Positions 9,242 through 16,331 of a DNA stretch of 64,000 nt are shown here, piece after piece. Under the pieces are notes generated by a model. The model saw nothing but the letters and a program-made list of their open reading frames with translations, was not told the DNA's origin and did no database searches. Location of the stretch: assembly GCA_025463055.1 (NCBI GenBank), contig JAOAPV010000064.1, forward strand, positions 62,001 through 126,000, written 5' to 3'. The position numbers and the translations under genes were made by a program. The DNA comes from Candidatus Acidiferrum typicum. Lineage in GTDB: Bacteria > Acidobacteriota > Terriglobia > Acidiferrales > UBA7541. Within the stretch, counting starts at the first letter, position 1, and each line of letters opens with the position of its first letter.

Positions 9242-9852
9242 TAAAAGTTTGAGCAATTCAAAATACGCGATCGAGCCGCGCTAGTAGCTTCAGTACCGCG
9301 CTACCCTCTCAATCGATCAATCGTTTTACACGAACGATACTCGTCATTCTCCTTCCCGCACGGCCAGTCGCCCATTGACCCGACACGCTTCCACCCCATC
9401 CCCGGCCATCTCTCTCCTGTGGCTCGCCGATCCGAGCCAGACGGGCAAGGCGGTTGCAGGCTGTTCGCATCGAAGGCACGCAAGTGCTTCCCGGCGTCGA
9501 CCTCCACTCTGATCGCGAGTAGCGCATCGCTCCTCGTAAAACAAATCGGGCGTCCCGAGTGTCGGGACGCCCGATTTTCTTTCTTGGCACGCTTCCAGTA
9601 CTTCCCTACTTCTGCGGACTGATTCTCATTTATTTATCGGATTTTTATAAACTCATCGTGTTTCCATCGGTTAGCCCACCAAAATCTTCAAGGTCCACCC
9701 TCGTCTGTGACAGTGCTTTTACTGCCCTGTCGGGTGTAGTATTTGGCTCCAATATCCCGAAACACAGATCGCAGGCTAACCGTCGGAGAACGAGATCGAC
9801 GAGGTGGGGTATAACGACGGGCTCGGAAGTCTGCTCCATCGGTGAGGCGAGC
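9242..9852. other. Intergenic stretch with one terminator and no convincing gene
   Basis: About 610 bases between the SulP gene and the zinc-finger gene. Three overlapping minus-strand frames in 9301-9590 are arginine/glycine-rich shadows without ribosome sites. The only clear structure is the 15-bp perfect hairpin at 9544-9576. No tRNA cloverleaf was found when I checked for a T-arm motif. Confidence 0.5.
9544..9576. terminator. Strong bidirectional hairpin terminator
   Basis: Arms AATCGGGCGTCCCGA and its exact complement are separated by only GTG, and the right arm runs into TTTTCTTTC; the left side is preceded by AAAACA. This is a classical intrinsic terminator on the plus strand and a weaker one on the minus strand, ending any read-through from the SulP gene. 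Confidence 0.8.
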
Positions 9853-10683
9853 ATGAACACCAGTCCATGTGTTTGCCAAGGATCCAACGAGAATTGCCGT
9901 TATTGCGCTGGTCGGGGCTACGTGGAAGCCGGAAAGGGCCTTCCCGCCAGCATCGGGCAGCAGAAACTAAGCATAAGTGGCGGATGGGGTCGAGGACGTG
10001 CAAAGCCTACTCTCCCCTGTCCAATTTGCGGATGCCTAGTAATTAAATTGCAGAGACATCTAAACAGAAAGCACGGAGGAGCCCACCACGGATCCCCACT
10101 TTCTAGCGCCGAAACCCAACTGGCCATTTCTTCTACGAGTGGAAATCGACACCCTAGTCCACAGCCGGTGGAGCGTCCAGTACTGCCGATAAATGCAAAC
10201 ATTGGGCCGGCCTCTGTTCGTCATTTGACCACTGAACTGAAACCCACGTGTAGTGGTGGCGTTAGATGTCCGCGGTGCCTTGCTCTTTTCGACGGGCGAG
10301 AAACTTTAAGAATTCATCTGCATGGCAACTGCAGTGAGGCTTCCTTGAAAATCGAACGGCGAGCCGCGTTGATAAGGTGTCCCGGGTGTGGGAGTTCCGT
10401 AAAGCAGAGCCGCCTTCAAAAACACCTCGTAAGTAAATGCCCTTCGAGGCTCGTAAGCAAGGCTGAAAAAGATACGTCCGCAACGGCTGCCACACGGACA
10501 CTTTCAGGTCACGCTAGGAACCCTGTTGCCAAAAAACCATCATCTGGGGCCACGTGGGCGGAGGTAAACAGCAGAGACAAGCTCGACCACACGAAAAATT
10601 ACGCTCATCCCTACCGTGAAAGTGGCAAATACGGTTCCCACTCAATGCATGACGGTTTTGATGATGAATCCGGGCCAGACTGA
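9853..10683 (+). CDS. Multi-zinc-finger protein of unknown function
   Basis: The ORF track starts inside the preceding terminator loop; the first sensible start is the ATG of MNTSPCVCQG with GAGG eight bases upstream, giving 276 residues. Four metal-binding clusters can be read in order: CxCx(n)CxYCxGxGY near residues 5-22 (a DnaJ-like half ribbon), CPICGCLVIKLQRHLNRKH (C2H2) near 60-80, CPRCLALFDGRETLRIHLHGNC (C2HC) in the middle, and CPGCGSSVKQSRLQKHLVSKCP (C2HC). The linkers are low-complexity and Ser/Pro-rich. C2H2 fingers in bacteria are known from Ros/MucR regulators, but three fingers of different spacing in one protein is unusual. DNA or RNA binding is an inference. GC content seems lower than in neighbouring genes. 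Confidence 0.6.
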   Translation: MNTSPCVCQGSNENCRYCAGRGYVEAGKGLPASIGQQKLSISGGWGRGRAKPTLPCPICGCLVIKLQRHLNRKHGGAHHGSPLSSAETQLAISSTSGNRHPSPQPVERPVLPINANIGPASVRHLTTELKPTCSGGVRCPRCLALFDGRETLRIHLHGNCSEASLKIERRAALIRCPGCGSSVKQSRLQKHLVSKCPSRLVSKAEKDTSATAATRTLSGHARNPVAKKPSSGATWAEVNSRDKLDHTKNYAHPYRESGKYGSHSMHDGFDDESGPD

Positions 10684-10792
10684 ACGGGTTCGGTATCAAT
10701 CAATCCCGAGCAACTCAACTCCGTTGGAAGGAACGGACCGAGCTTCTTCCTCCTCCTCCAGGATGACGAGTAAGAAAGTGCTGGCTGAAAAT

Positions 10793-10836
10793 GAAATAAG
10801 GGCGCCCCGGAACTCTCTGTGTTCCTCCCTTATTTT
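10793..10836 (-). terminator. Intrinsic terminator of the M48 gene, stop codon inside the stem
   Basis: On the minus strand the TAA of the protease lies within the 5' arm AAATAAGGG, which pairs with CCCTTATTT; a second small stem GGAAC/GTTCC sits inside the loop, and the 3' arm ends in a TTATTTTC tract. The two stacked stems make a strong terminator immediately at the end of the gene. Confidence 0.7.
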
Positions 10837-12206
10837 GCTAGCCTGACGGTATCCAGCACCGCAGTAAACGTCTTCTCGTATTCTGGAAACGCCGCCCTCG
10901 GCGCCACGCACAAAAAAGAAACCAACCCTTGCGGCCGCAACACAGTTACCAACCAATCGGTCTCCTCGGTGCCGTTCGGCGATTCATTGCTCAAGTACGT
11001 CGACAATCCCGGCTGCCCGTTCAGTTCGATGCGCGCTGGTTCGCGAGCTACCTTGAGCCCCGGATTGGTCCTGGCCAATTCTCCAATCAGGGCTCGCGTC
11101 GCATTCTCCAGCGATTGCTCACTCCCATCGGTTTGCACCTGGTTGACGCTAACGATCATGCCGTACGCCAGCCCACCTTTTTGCGAGATGCCACCGTCCG
11201 GCGCAAACGTGACACTTCCGTTGTCCTCATACCTGTTCCAATTCTGGGGAACCTTCAATGCAAATCCGTTCCCTTGGTAGTCCACAAAATTCCCTGACGG
11301 CGACGCCGGAGGCGCATTCCCGGCCGAAGCAGGCGGAGTCTTCACCACCGGCAGTGACATTACTTCCCGCTTGATGGCCTCGAATTCGGCGGAGTCTCTC
11401 TTTGCGTTGGGCGGTACGCCTCCCAACTTATCGATCTCTTCGTTCACGCGCTCAACTCGATTGCCGGGATTGGGGTGATCGGACAAAAACTGCGGTGGAT
11501 TCTTCCCTTTCGTCTCCGCTTGCAATTTCTCGAAAAACTGCGCCATGGCCCGCGGGTCGTATCCCGCGTCATACAAGGCCTGGGTACCCAGCACGTCTGC
11601 CTGCGTTTCGTCCGACCGCGAATAGCGCAGCAGCAGGCCACCGGCTCCCAACGCCACGCCCTGCGAGAGCAGCGCCCCGCTTGCGCTTCCGCCGAAGATT
11701 CCACCAAAGATTCCCGCCGCACCCTGCATGAGCTGCGCCTTCGAGGCTTGCGCGGTACCGTGTCGCAACACCACGTGGGACAATTCGTGCGCCATCACGG
11801 CAGCGAGCTGAGCCTCGCTGTCCGCCGCCTCAATTGCTCCCCGATTCACGAATACATATCCACCCGGCAGCGCAAATGCATTAATCTCCTTGCTGTTCAC
11901 GCAGTGGAATTCCCACGGGTATTGCACGCCGCGATTAGGCATCTTGGCCACTAGTTTGAGGCCAAGCTGTGTCAGGTAAGCATCCACCTTAGGGTCGTTG
12001 CAGAGCGGCAGGCGCTTCGCAAGCATTTGGGCGTTTTGCTTACCGACTTGAATATCGGTCTGCGGCGAATACATGTTCCAGGGTGGCTTCAACTTGCTGC
12101 GCTGGCCCCAAAGACCCGGAGCGCAAACGAGAGCCAGCACCAGCGTCACCGACGCCTGCAATATCCTGCGCCATCTGGATTTCGCTTCTCTCTCCCCAAC
12201 TCGCAT
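10830..12206 (-). CDS. M48 family metalloprotease (BepA/HtpX-like) with C-terminal extension
   Basis: A secreted or periplasmic zinc protease of 458 residues. After a hydrophobic signal segment (LQASVTLVLALVCAPGLWGQ) comes an M48 domain with the zinc motif HELSH, the third-ligand helix SDETQADVLG, and the DHPNPGNR block seen in BepA-type enzymes that survey outer-membrane proteins. The C-terminal 150 residues after a Pro/Ala linker form a separate beta-rich region (DYQGNGFALKVPQNWNRYEDNG) typical of acidobacterial members. The track's GTG start lies two codons upstream; the ATG at 12206 has GGAG five bases away and is preferred. It is monocistronic, ending in its own terminator. Confidence 0.88.
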   Translation of the reverse strand: MRVGEREAKSRWRRILQASVTLVLALVCAPGLWGQRSKLKPPWNMYSPQTDIQVGKQNAQMLAKRLPLCNDPKVDAYLTQLGLKLVAKMPNRGVQYPWEFHCVNSKEINAFALPGGYVFVNRGAIEAADSEAQLAAVMAHELSHVVLRHGTAQASKAQLMQGAAGIFGGIFGGSASGALLSQGVALGAGGLLLRYSRSDETQADVLGTQALYDAGYDPRAMAQFFEKLQAETKGKNPPQFLSDHPNPGNRVERVNEEIDKLGGVPPNAKRDSAEFEAIKREVMSLPVVKTPPASAGNAPPASPSGNFVDYQGNGFALKVPQNWNRYEDNGSVTFAPDGGISQKGGLAYGMIVSVNQVQTDGSEQSLENATRALIGELARTNPGLKVAREPARIELNGQPGLSTYLSNESPNGTEETDWLVTVLRPQGLVSFLCVAPRAAFPEYEKTFTAVLDTVRLAK

Positions 12207-12279
12207 CAACACTCCAACACGACCCAGATAAGATGAAGAACCACCTCGTCAGGGACTACTTTACACCGGCGGGGTGCCA

Positions 12280-12312
12280 AAGAAAAAAGCCCGAGCGCGG
12301 ATGCACTCGGGC
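12280..12312 (-). terminator. Intrinsic terminator after AAA+ ATPase copy B
   Basis: On the minus strand the arms GCCCGAG and CTCGGGC enclose a 10-base loop and are followed directly by TTTTTTCTTT. It lies about 30 bases past the stop of the 12342-13505 gene. Confidence 0.8.
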
Positions 12313-12341
12313 CTGTATGAATACCTAAGTGTCGGGCCGGA

Positions 12342-13505
12342 CTAGCGGGCCACGCGAGGAGTTGGCTCCGCGGCGGTAGTCGAGGCAGGCGCATCGACGG
12401 ACTTCCCGCTGTGCGCCTTCGCCAAGCGTGGTGGCGCCGCAGGCTCGAGCCGGCGTGCCGGCATTGCCAGGTTTTCGCCTTCCCGAATGAACGTCAGGCG
12501 GTCCTGATCGCGATCCCAATCGATGCAAACCAGGTCTCCCAGATGAATTTGTTCGGTAGCCAACAGGTTCGCCAACGGATACACAACATGGCGCTCAATA
12601 GCCCGCTTCAGATGCCGCGCGCCATAGCGCTGGTCGGTACCTTCCTGAAGCAAAAACTCTTTCCCTGGCTCCGTCACACGGAATAGGAACTGACCCTTAG
12701 CCGTTTCCAGCACGCGCTGCTGCACCTGTCCCAACTCGATATCCAGGACTTGTTGCAACTGCTCGCTCCTAAGCGGATGAAAGCAAACCACCTTATCCAG
12801 GCGGTTCATGAATTCGGGCGAGAACTTGCGCCGCGCAGCTTCCACGGCGGTCCGCTCCACTTTTTGGTCCAGTCCGGCCGCCGGCTTATCTTTTGGCTGG
12901 ATGAAACCCATGCCGCCATTCATCAATTCTGTGATCTCGCCGCCACCCAGGTTCGAGGTTAGAAAAATGACGGTCTGCGACAGATCGACTCGGCGATTGT
13001 CGCCCAAGGTTAGAGTGGCCTTATCGAGCATCCCCAAAAGCAATTGCCACAGCGCATCCGACGCTTTCTCGATTTCGTCGAAGAGCAAGAACGACAGCTT
13101 CAGCTTGTCCGTGTGGCTCTTAGCCAACTCTTCCTGCGTAATCAATGGATGGGTTTCGCGATGACCCAGGTAGCCCGGAGGCGATCCGATCAGCTTCGCA
13201 ATCTCATGAGAATGCTGGAATTCCGCGCAATCTACCTTGATTACGGCGCGTGAATCCCCGAACAAAATCTCCGCGGCCGCTTCCACAATGCGCGTCTTGC
13301 CCGATCCCGTCGGCCCCAAAAATAGCAAATTTCCTACCGGCCGGCCCGGTGAGTTCAACCCGGCACAGAAAACCTGGTACAGCTCCACCAGCGCTTGCAC
13401 ACCCTCTTCTTGCCCGACTATTTTCGCCCGCAACGCCCCTTGAAAGTCCCGGGTATCGTTGCTCCGGATGGTGGGATCCAACTGTTGTCGGACGGCTGCT
13501 TTCAT
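12342..13505 (-). CDS. Single-domain Clp-type AAA+ ATPase, copy B
   Basis: A 387-residue ATPase that equals the second (D2) AAA+ module of ClpA/ClpC with almost no N-terminal domain. Visible in order are Walker A GPTGSGKT (about residue 65), the substrate pore loop GSPPGYLGH, Walker B LLFDEIEKAS, sensor 1 FLTSNLG, the tripeptide loop GMGFIQ, the arginine finger region FSPEFMNRLDK and sensor 2 YGARHLKRAIE. The loop MGF stands where ClpA has IGL and ClpC has VGF, the ClpP-docking tripeptide, which ClpB lacks; docking to ClpP is therefore an inference. The tail is Pro/Ala-rich and unlike copy A. It is preceded by 298 bases and has its own terminator, so it is probably transcribed separately from copy A. 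Confidence 0.85.
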   Translation of the reverse strand: MKAAVRQQLDPTIRSNDTRDFQGALRAKIVGQEEGVQALVELYQVFCAGLNSPGRPVGNLLFLGPTGSGKTRIVEAAAEILFGDSRAVIKVDCAEFQHSHEIAKLIGSPPGYLGHRETHPLITQEELAKSHTDKLKLSFLLFDEIEKASDALWQLLLGMLDKATLTLGDNRRVDLSQTVIFLTSNLGGGEITELMNGGMGFIQPKDKPAAGLDQKVERTAVEAARRKFSPEFMNRLDKVVCFHPLRSEQLQQVLDIELGQVQQRVLETAKGQFLFRVTEPGKEFLLQEGTDQRYGARHLKRAIERHVVYPLANLLATEQIHLGDLVCIDWDRDQDRLTFIREGENLAMPARRLEPAAPPRLAKAHSGKSVDAPASTTAAEPTPRVAR

Positions 13506-13803
13506 ATGATCTATCCTCAGTGGCGTCCAGCTCCCCCGAACGCGATTGCATCTCAGGACGTCGCAAGCGTGAAACGTTGCATGGGGCGTGCCATTTTCAT
13601 ATCTTCCACTTTTCGGCGAAACCCGTGCAAATTCATAGAGATACCAATTTCAGGATTTTCAATGTTGTCTCATGCGTTGAGACGATGTTTCATTGCTGCA
13701 AAAATGAGAGAGCGGAAACAGTTTGTGTCAGCGGCATAAAGACGAAAAGGGGCAGCAGAGTGTTGATTCTGCCACCCCAATAGACTGTGCGAGGTAGAAA
13801 TTT
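13506..13803. promoter_or_regulatory. Region between the two AAA+ genes, with a 17-bp dyad
   Basis: Holds the terminator of copy A at its right end and must contain the promoter of copy B. A perfect dyad GTCTCA-N5-TGAGAC is present at 13667-13683, about 160 bases ahead of copy B, with AT-rich sequence (ATTGAAAATC) just downstream of it on the minus strand. No CIRCE element and no sigma-32-like promoter could be recognised. Confidence 0.4.
13745..13778 (-). terminator. Intrinsic terminator after AAA+ ATPase copy A
   Basis: The minus strand reads GGGGTGGCAG, a 10-base loop, CTGCTGCCCC and TTTT: a 10-bp stem with two G-U pairs and a U-tract, starting about 25 bases beyond the stop of copy A. 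Confidence 0.75.
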
Positions 13804-15012
13804 CTAGCGCTCCGGCTTCTTGCGCGCTTGCGGAGCCGCCGCAGGGGCCGCCGCCGCAGGAGCAGAGCGCGGCTTCTTTCCTTCTGTCACGGCTTCCGCC
13901 GGTATTTCGGCCTTGCGGCCATCCTTCGCTTCGGCACCCGAAGCAAGTTGCTCGCTCTCCGGATGATTCTGTACCAGCGCGCCCTCACCCTCGCGAATAA
14001 ATGTTAGCTGCGAGTGTTCGCGGTCCCAATCGATGCAAACCAGATCGCCCAGATGCACTTGCTCCGTAGCCAGCAGATTCGCCAGAGGATAAACCACGTG
14101 CCGCTCAATGGCTCGCTTCAAGTGCCGCGCGCCATACCGCTGATCTGTGCCTTCTTTCAACAAGAAGTCGCGCCCAGCGGTAGTAACGCGGAACAGAAAC
14201 TGGCCCTTTGCCGTTTCCAGCACGCGCTGCTGCACCTGGCCAAGCTCGATATCGAGCACCTCTTCCAGTTGTTCGCGCCGTAAAGGATGGAAAACAACCA
14301 CCTTATCCAACCGGTTCATGAACTCAGGTGAGAACTTGCGCCGCGCCGCCTCTACAGCGGTGCGCTCCACTTTTTGGTCCAGCCCAGCGTCAGGCTTGTC
14401 AGTCGGCTGGACGAAGCCCATGCCCCCATGCATTAATTCGGTAATTTCGCCGCCACCCAGGTTAGAAGTAAGAAAAATCACTGTTTGCGACAGGTCGACC
14501 CGGCGATTGTCGCCCAAGGTCAATGTCGCCTTATCCAAAATCCCAAGGAGCAGTTGCCAGAGAGCATCGGAAGCCTTTTCGATTTCGTCGAAGAGCAAAA
14601 ACGACAGCTTCAGCTTGTCCGTATAGCTCTTGGCCAATTCTTCCTGGGTGATTAGCGGATGAGTCTCCCGATGCCCCAGGTAGCCTGGGGGTGAGCCGAT
14701 CAACTTCGCAATCTCATGAGAATGCTGGAATTCCGCGCAGTCTACCTTGATCAAAGACCGCGCATCGCCAAATAGAATCTCCGCGCCCGCTTCCACGATG
14801 CGCGTCTTGCCCGAACCCGTCGGCCCCAAGAAGAGCAAATTACCCACTGGCCGCCCCGGAGAATTCAATCCGGCGCAAAACACCTGGTACAAGTCGACCA
14901 GCGCCTGCAGACCTTCGTCCTGCCCGACGATTTTCGACCGCAGCGCCGTCTGAAATTCCAGCGTATCGGTGCTTCGTTGGTTTGGATCAAGTGGCAATAT
15001 ATGTTCTCCCAT
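13804..15012 (-). CDS. Single-domain Clp-type AAA+ ATPase, copy A
   Basis: A 402-residue paralogue of the 12342-13505 product; by eye roughly nine of ten residues match over the 340-residue core, while the N-terminal 20 and the C-terminal 60 residues differ. It has the same Walker A, pore loop GSPPGYLGH, Walker B, sensor 1, GMGFVQ loop, arginine finger and GAR sensor 2. The start MGEHILPL is chosen because GGGAGG precedes it by seven bases; the longer frame runs back into the upstream gene. It follows the small basic protein gene by 10 bases, so those two form an operon. The C-terminal tail is Ala/Pro/Lys-rich and probably flexible. Likely role: protein unfolding or remodelling, possibly with ClpP. 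Confidence 0.85.
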   Translation of the reverse strand: MGEHILPLDPNQRSTDTLEFQTALRSKIVGQDEGLQALVDLYQVFCAGLNSPGRPVGNLLFLGPTGSGKTRIVEAGAEILFGDARSLIKVDCAEFQHSHEIAKLIGSPPGYLGHRETHPLITQEELAKSYTDKLKLSFLLFDEIEKASDALWQLLLGILDKATLTLGDNRRVDLSQTVIFLTSNLGGGEITELMHGGMGFVQPTDKPDAGLDQKVERTAVEAARRKFSPEFMNRLDKVVVFHPLRREQLEEVLDIELGQVQQRVLETAKGQFLFRVTTAGRDFLLKEGTDQRYGARHLKRAIERHVVYPLANLLATEQVHLGDLVCIDWDREHSQLTFIREGEGALVQNHPESEQLASGAEAKDGRKAEIPAEAVTEGKKPRSAPAAAAPAAAPQARKKPER

Positions 15013-15022
15013 GGCCGCCTCC

Positions 15023-15463
15023 CTAGCGCCTCCGCAACTGCGGCGACGCTTGACTAAATCGACCCCGCCCTTGGTCAAACTGTGCCAGCTTGACCTGGAG
15101 CGTGGACTGCAGGAGCCGCAACTGTACGAGCAACTCCCGCGCCACTGCGGGTGATTCAGAAATTCGGAGTATCGGCGGAAACAGATCCGCGAGATCGAGA
15201 TTCAAAGTTCGCAAAGCTCCCACCAGTTTCTGCACCGCCGGCGAATTTGGATCCGCGAGGTCCACATGACTGTTGACCTGCTCGCGCAATGCCCGCCAGT
15301 TGAGCTCGACGAACGGGTGTTTCTTCGAGACCTCGCGTACCACTCGCTCGGTGATCCGCGCGCGGTCTCCCAAACGCGCAAGGTGCAGTTGCCGCACTTT
15401 GCCGCCGCGGCGCACGTTGTGCACCAAGTAAAAAGCATTTCCTTTGCGGCGAACGAAAGCCAT
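15023..15463 (-). CDS. Small basic protein of unknown function, upstream of AAA+ copy A
   Basis: A 146-residue protein opening with MAFVRRKGNAFYLVHNVRRGGKVRQLHLARLG, a basic beta-hairpin pattern that also begins some transposase and nucleic-acid-associated proteins, followed by an all-helical segment with Leu heptads (LLVQLRLLQSTLQVKLAQFDQ) that may form a coiled coil. The ATG at 15463 is preferred over the GTG at 15472. The gene is directly followed by the Clp-type ATPase, so it could be an adaptor or a DNA-bound partner; that is inference from position alone. I cannot name the family. Confidence 0.65.
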   Translation of the reverse strand: MAFVRRKGNAFYLVHNVRRGGKVRQLHLARLGDRARITERVVREVSKKHPFVELNWRALREQVNSHVDLADPNSPAVQKLVGALRTLNLDLADLFPPILRISESPAVARELLVQLRLLQSTLQVKLAQFDQGRGRFSQASPQLRRR

Positions 15464-15955
15464 ACAGCTCACCCCGCGACTTCCAACATGACTGTAGTGT
15501 AATGCACTTCCACTACAGCATTCAACGTCTGTTTCATACAGTCGTGCGAATTTGCTTCTAAAACGTTAACCCTACCGCCGATCTCTCCACGCTTCGCACC
15601 GCTGTTCACGTTTTGCATAGAGAAATTCCTTGTTGGACTGGAAGATACGCGAACGAATTCAGCTTTCTTCATTAATTTTCTTGCTTGGTTTCATTCGTTT
15701 TGCGCATCCACCATCTGCGCATCGACCAGTTCAGGTTTCCCCTACTCTTCCTTAGATGCGTCCCAGCGCAATATGCTTCCTGTAGCGCATCCTTCCTTTT
15801 CCTGTATTCTGTAGGCCTCCTAACCCTTTGGTCTTGTTCCGCATTCTTAGCTCAAAAGATTAAACCCCGCTCCCGCTATTTTGTCGTTGCTGCAAAGCAA
15901 CAACTTCGAAAATTTAGTAGGATGCTTCGGCATACCTGAAACGGTTGTATCCGAA
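15464..15955. other. Intergenic region between the AAA+ operon and the ATL gene
   Basis: About 490 bases with no convincing gene; the 84-residue frame at 15685 lacks a ribosome site and its codon use is poor. It contains the promoter/dyad of the AAA+ operon at its left end and AT-rich sequence towards the middle. Confidence 0.5.
15492..15525 (-). promoter_or_regulatory. Promoter overlapped by an operator-like dyad, AAA+ operon
   Basis: On the minus strand TTGAAT (15520-15525) and TACACT (15496-15501) are 18 bases apart, a good sigma-70-like pair placing the start of transcription about 25 bases before the ATG at 15463. An 8-bp perfect inverted repeat CTGTAGTG-N11-CACTACAG (15492-15499 and 15511-15518) covers the spacer and the -10 box, where a repressor would block polymerase. 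Confidence 0.5.
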
Positions 15956-16315
15956 ATGTCTTGGGATATCGTTTATCGGTTGGTGAAACAAATTCCGCGC
16001 GGCAGGGTCTTATCGTATGGCGCGCTGGCGAAGGCTCTGCGCCTTAGCGGAGGCGCGCGAAGCGCCGGACGCGCTATGGCCGCCACTCCGACCGGAAAAG
16101 GCATTCCCTGGCATCGCGTCGTGGGCGAACGCGGCAAAATCCTCATCCGCGAGCCATACGCCTCTCTTCAAAAGAAGCTTCTCGAATCAGAAGGCGTAAA
16201 GATTACCGAATCTCGCGTCGATCTAAACTCCCATCGCTGGAAGCCAGATAAGAAGAGCTTGGCCAAAAAGACCGCAGCGACGAAAAAACGCCCTCGCCGC
16301 GCCCCTCAGAAATAA
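15956..16315 (+). CDS. Alkyltransferase-like (ATL) DNA repair protein
   Basis: A 119-residue protein of the MGMT DNA-binding fold: WDIVYRLVKQIPRGRVLSYGALAKALRL, the Arg-finger region SAGRAMAATP, and the active-site-like GIPWHRVVGERGKI. In true O6-alkylguanine methyltransferases this is PCHRV; here Trp replaces the acceptor Cys, which is the mark of ATL proteins that bind alkylated guanine and flag it for nucleotide excision repair. The ATG before SWDIVYR is chosen over the track's TTG because the family starts there. The tail is Lys/Arg-rich. The gene stands alone, convergent with the GT39 gene 16 bases away. Confidence 0.85.
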   Translation: MSWDIVYRLVKQIPRGRVLSYGALAKALRLSGGARSAGRAMAATPTGKGIPWHRVVGERGKILIREPYASLQKKLLESEGVKITESRVDLNSHRWKPDKKSLAKKTAATKKRPRRAPQK

Positions 16316-16331
16316 GCCGAGACCTTCCGTT

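Noticed and set aside
9400-9560. tRNA-like text (GTTCGCATC) near 9460
   Set aside because: The bases beside it cannot form a T-stem and no anticodon arm is in register.
9301-9590. Overlapping small minus-strand frames
   Set aside because: No ribosome site, run through the terminator hairpin, low-complexity translation.
15685-15939. 84-residue hydrophobic plus-strand frame
   Set aside because: No ribosome site, poor codon use, overlaps the start region of the ATL gene.
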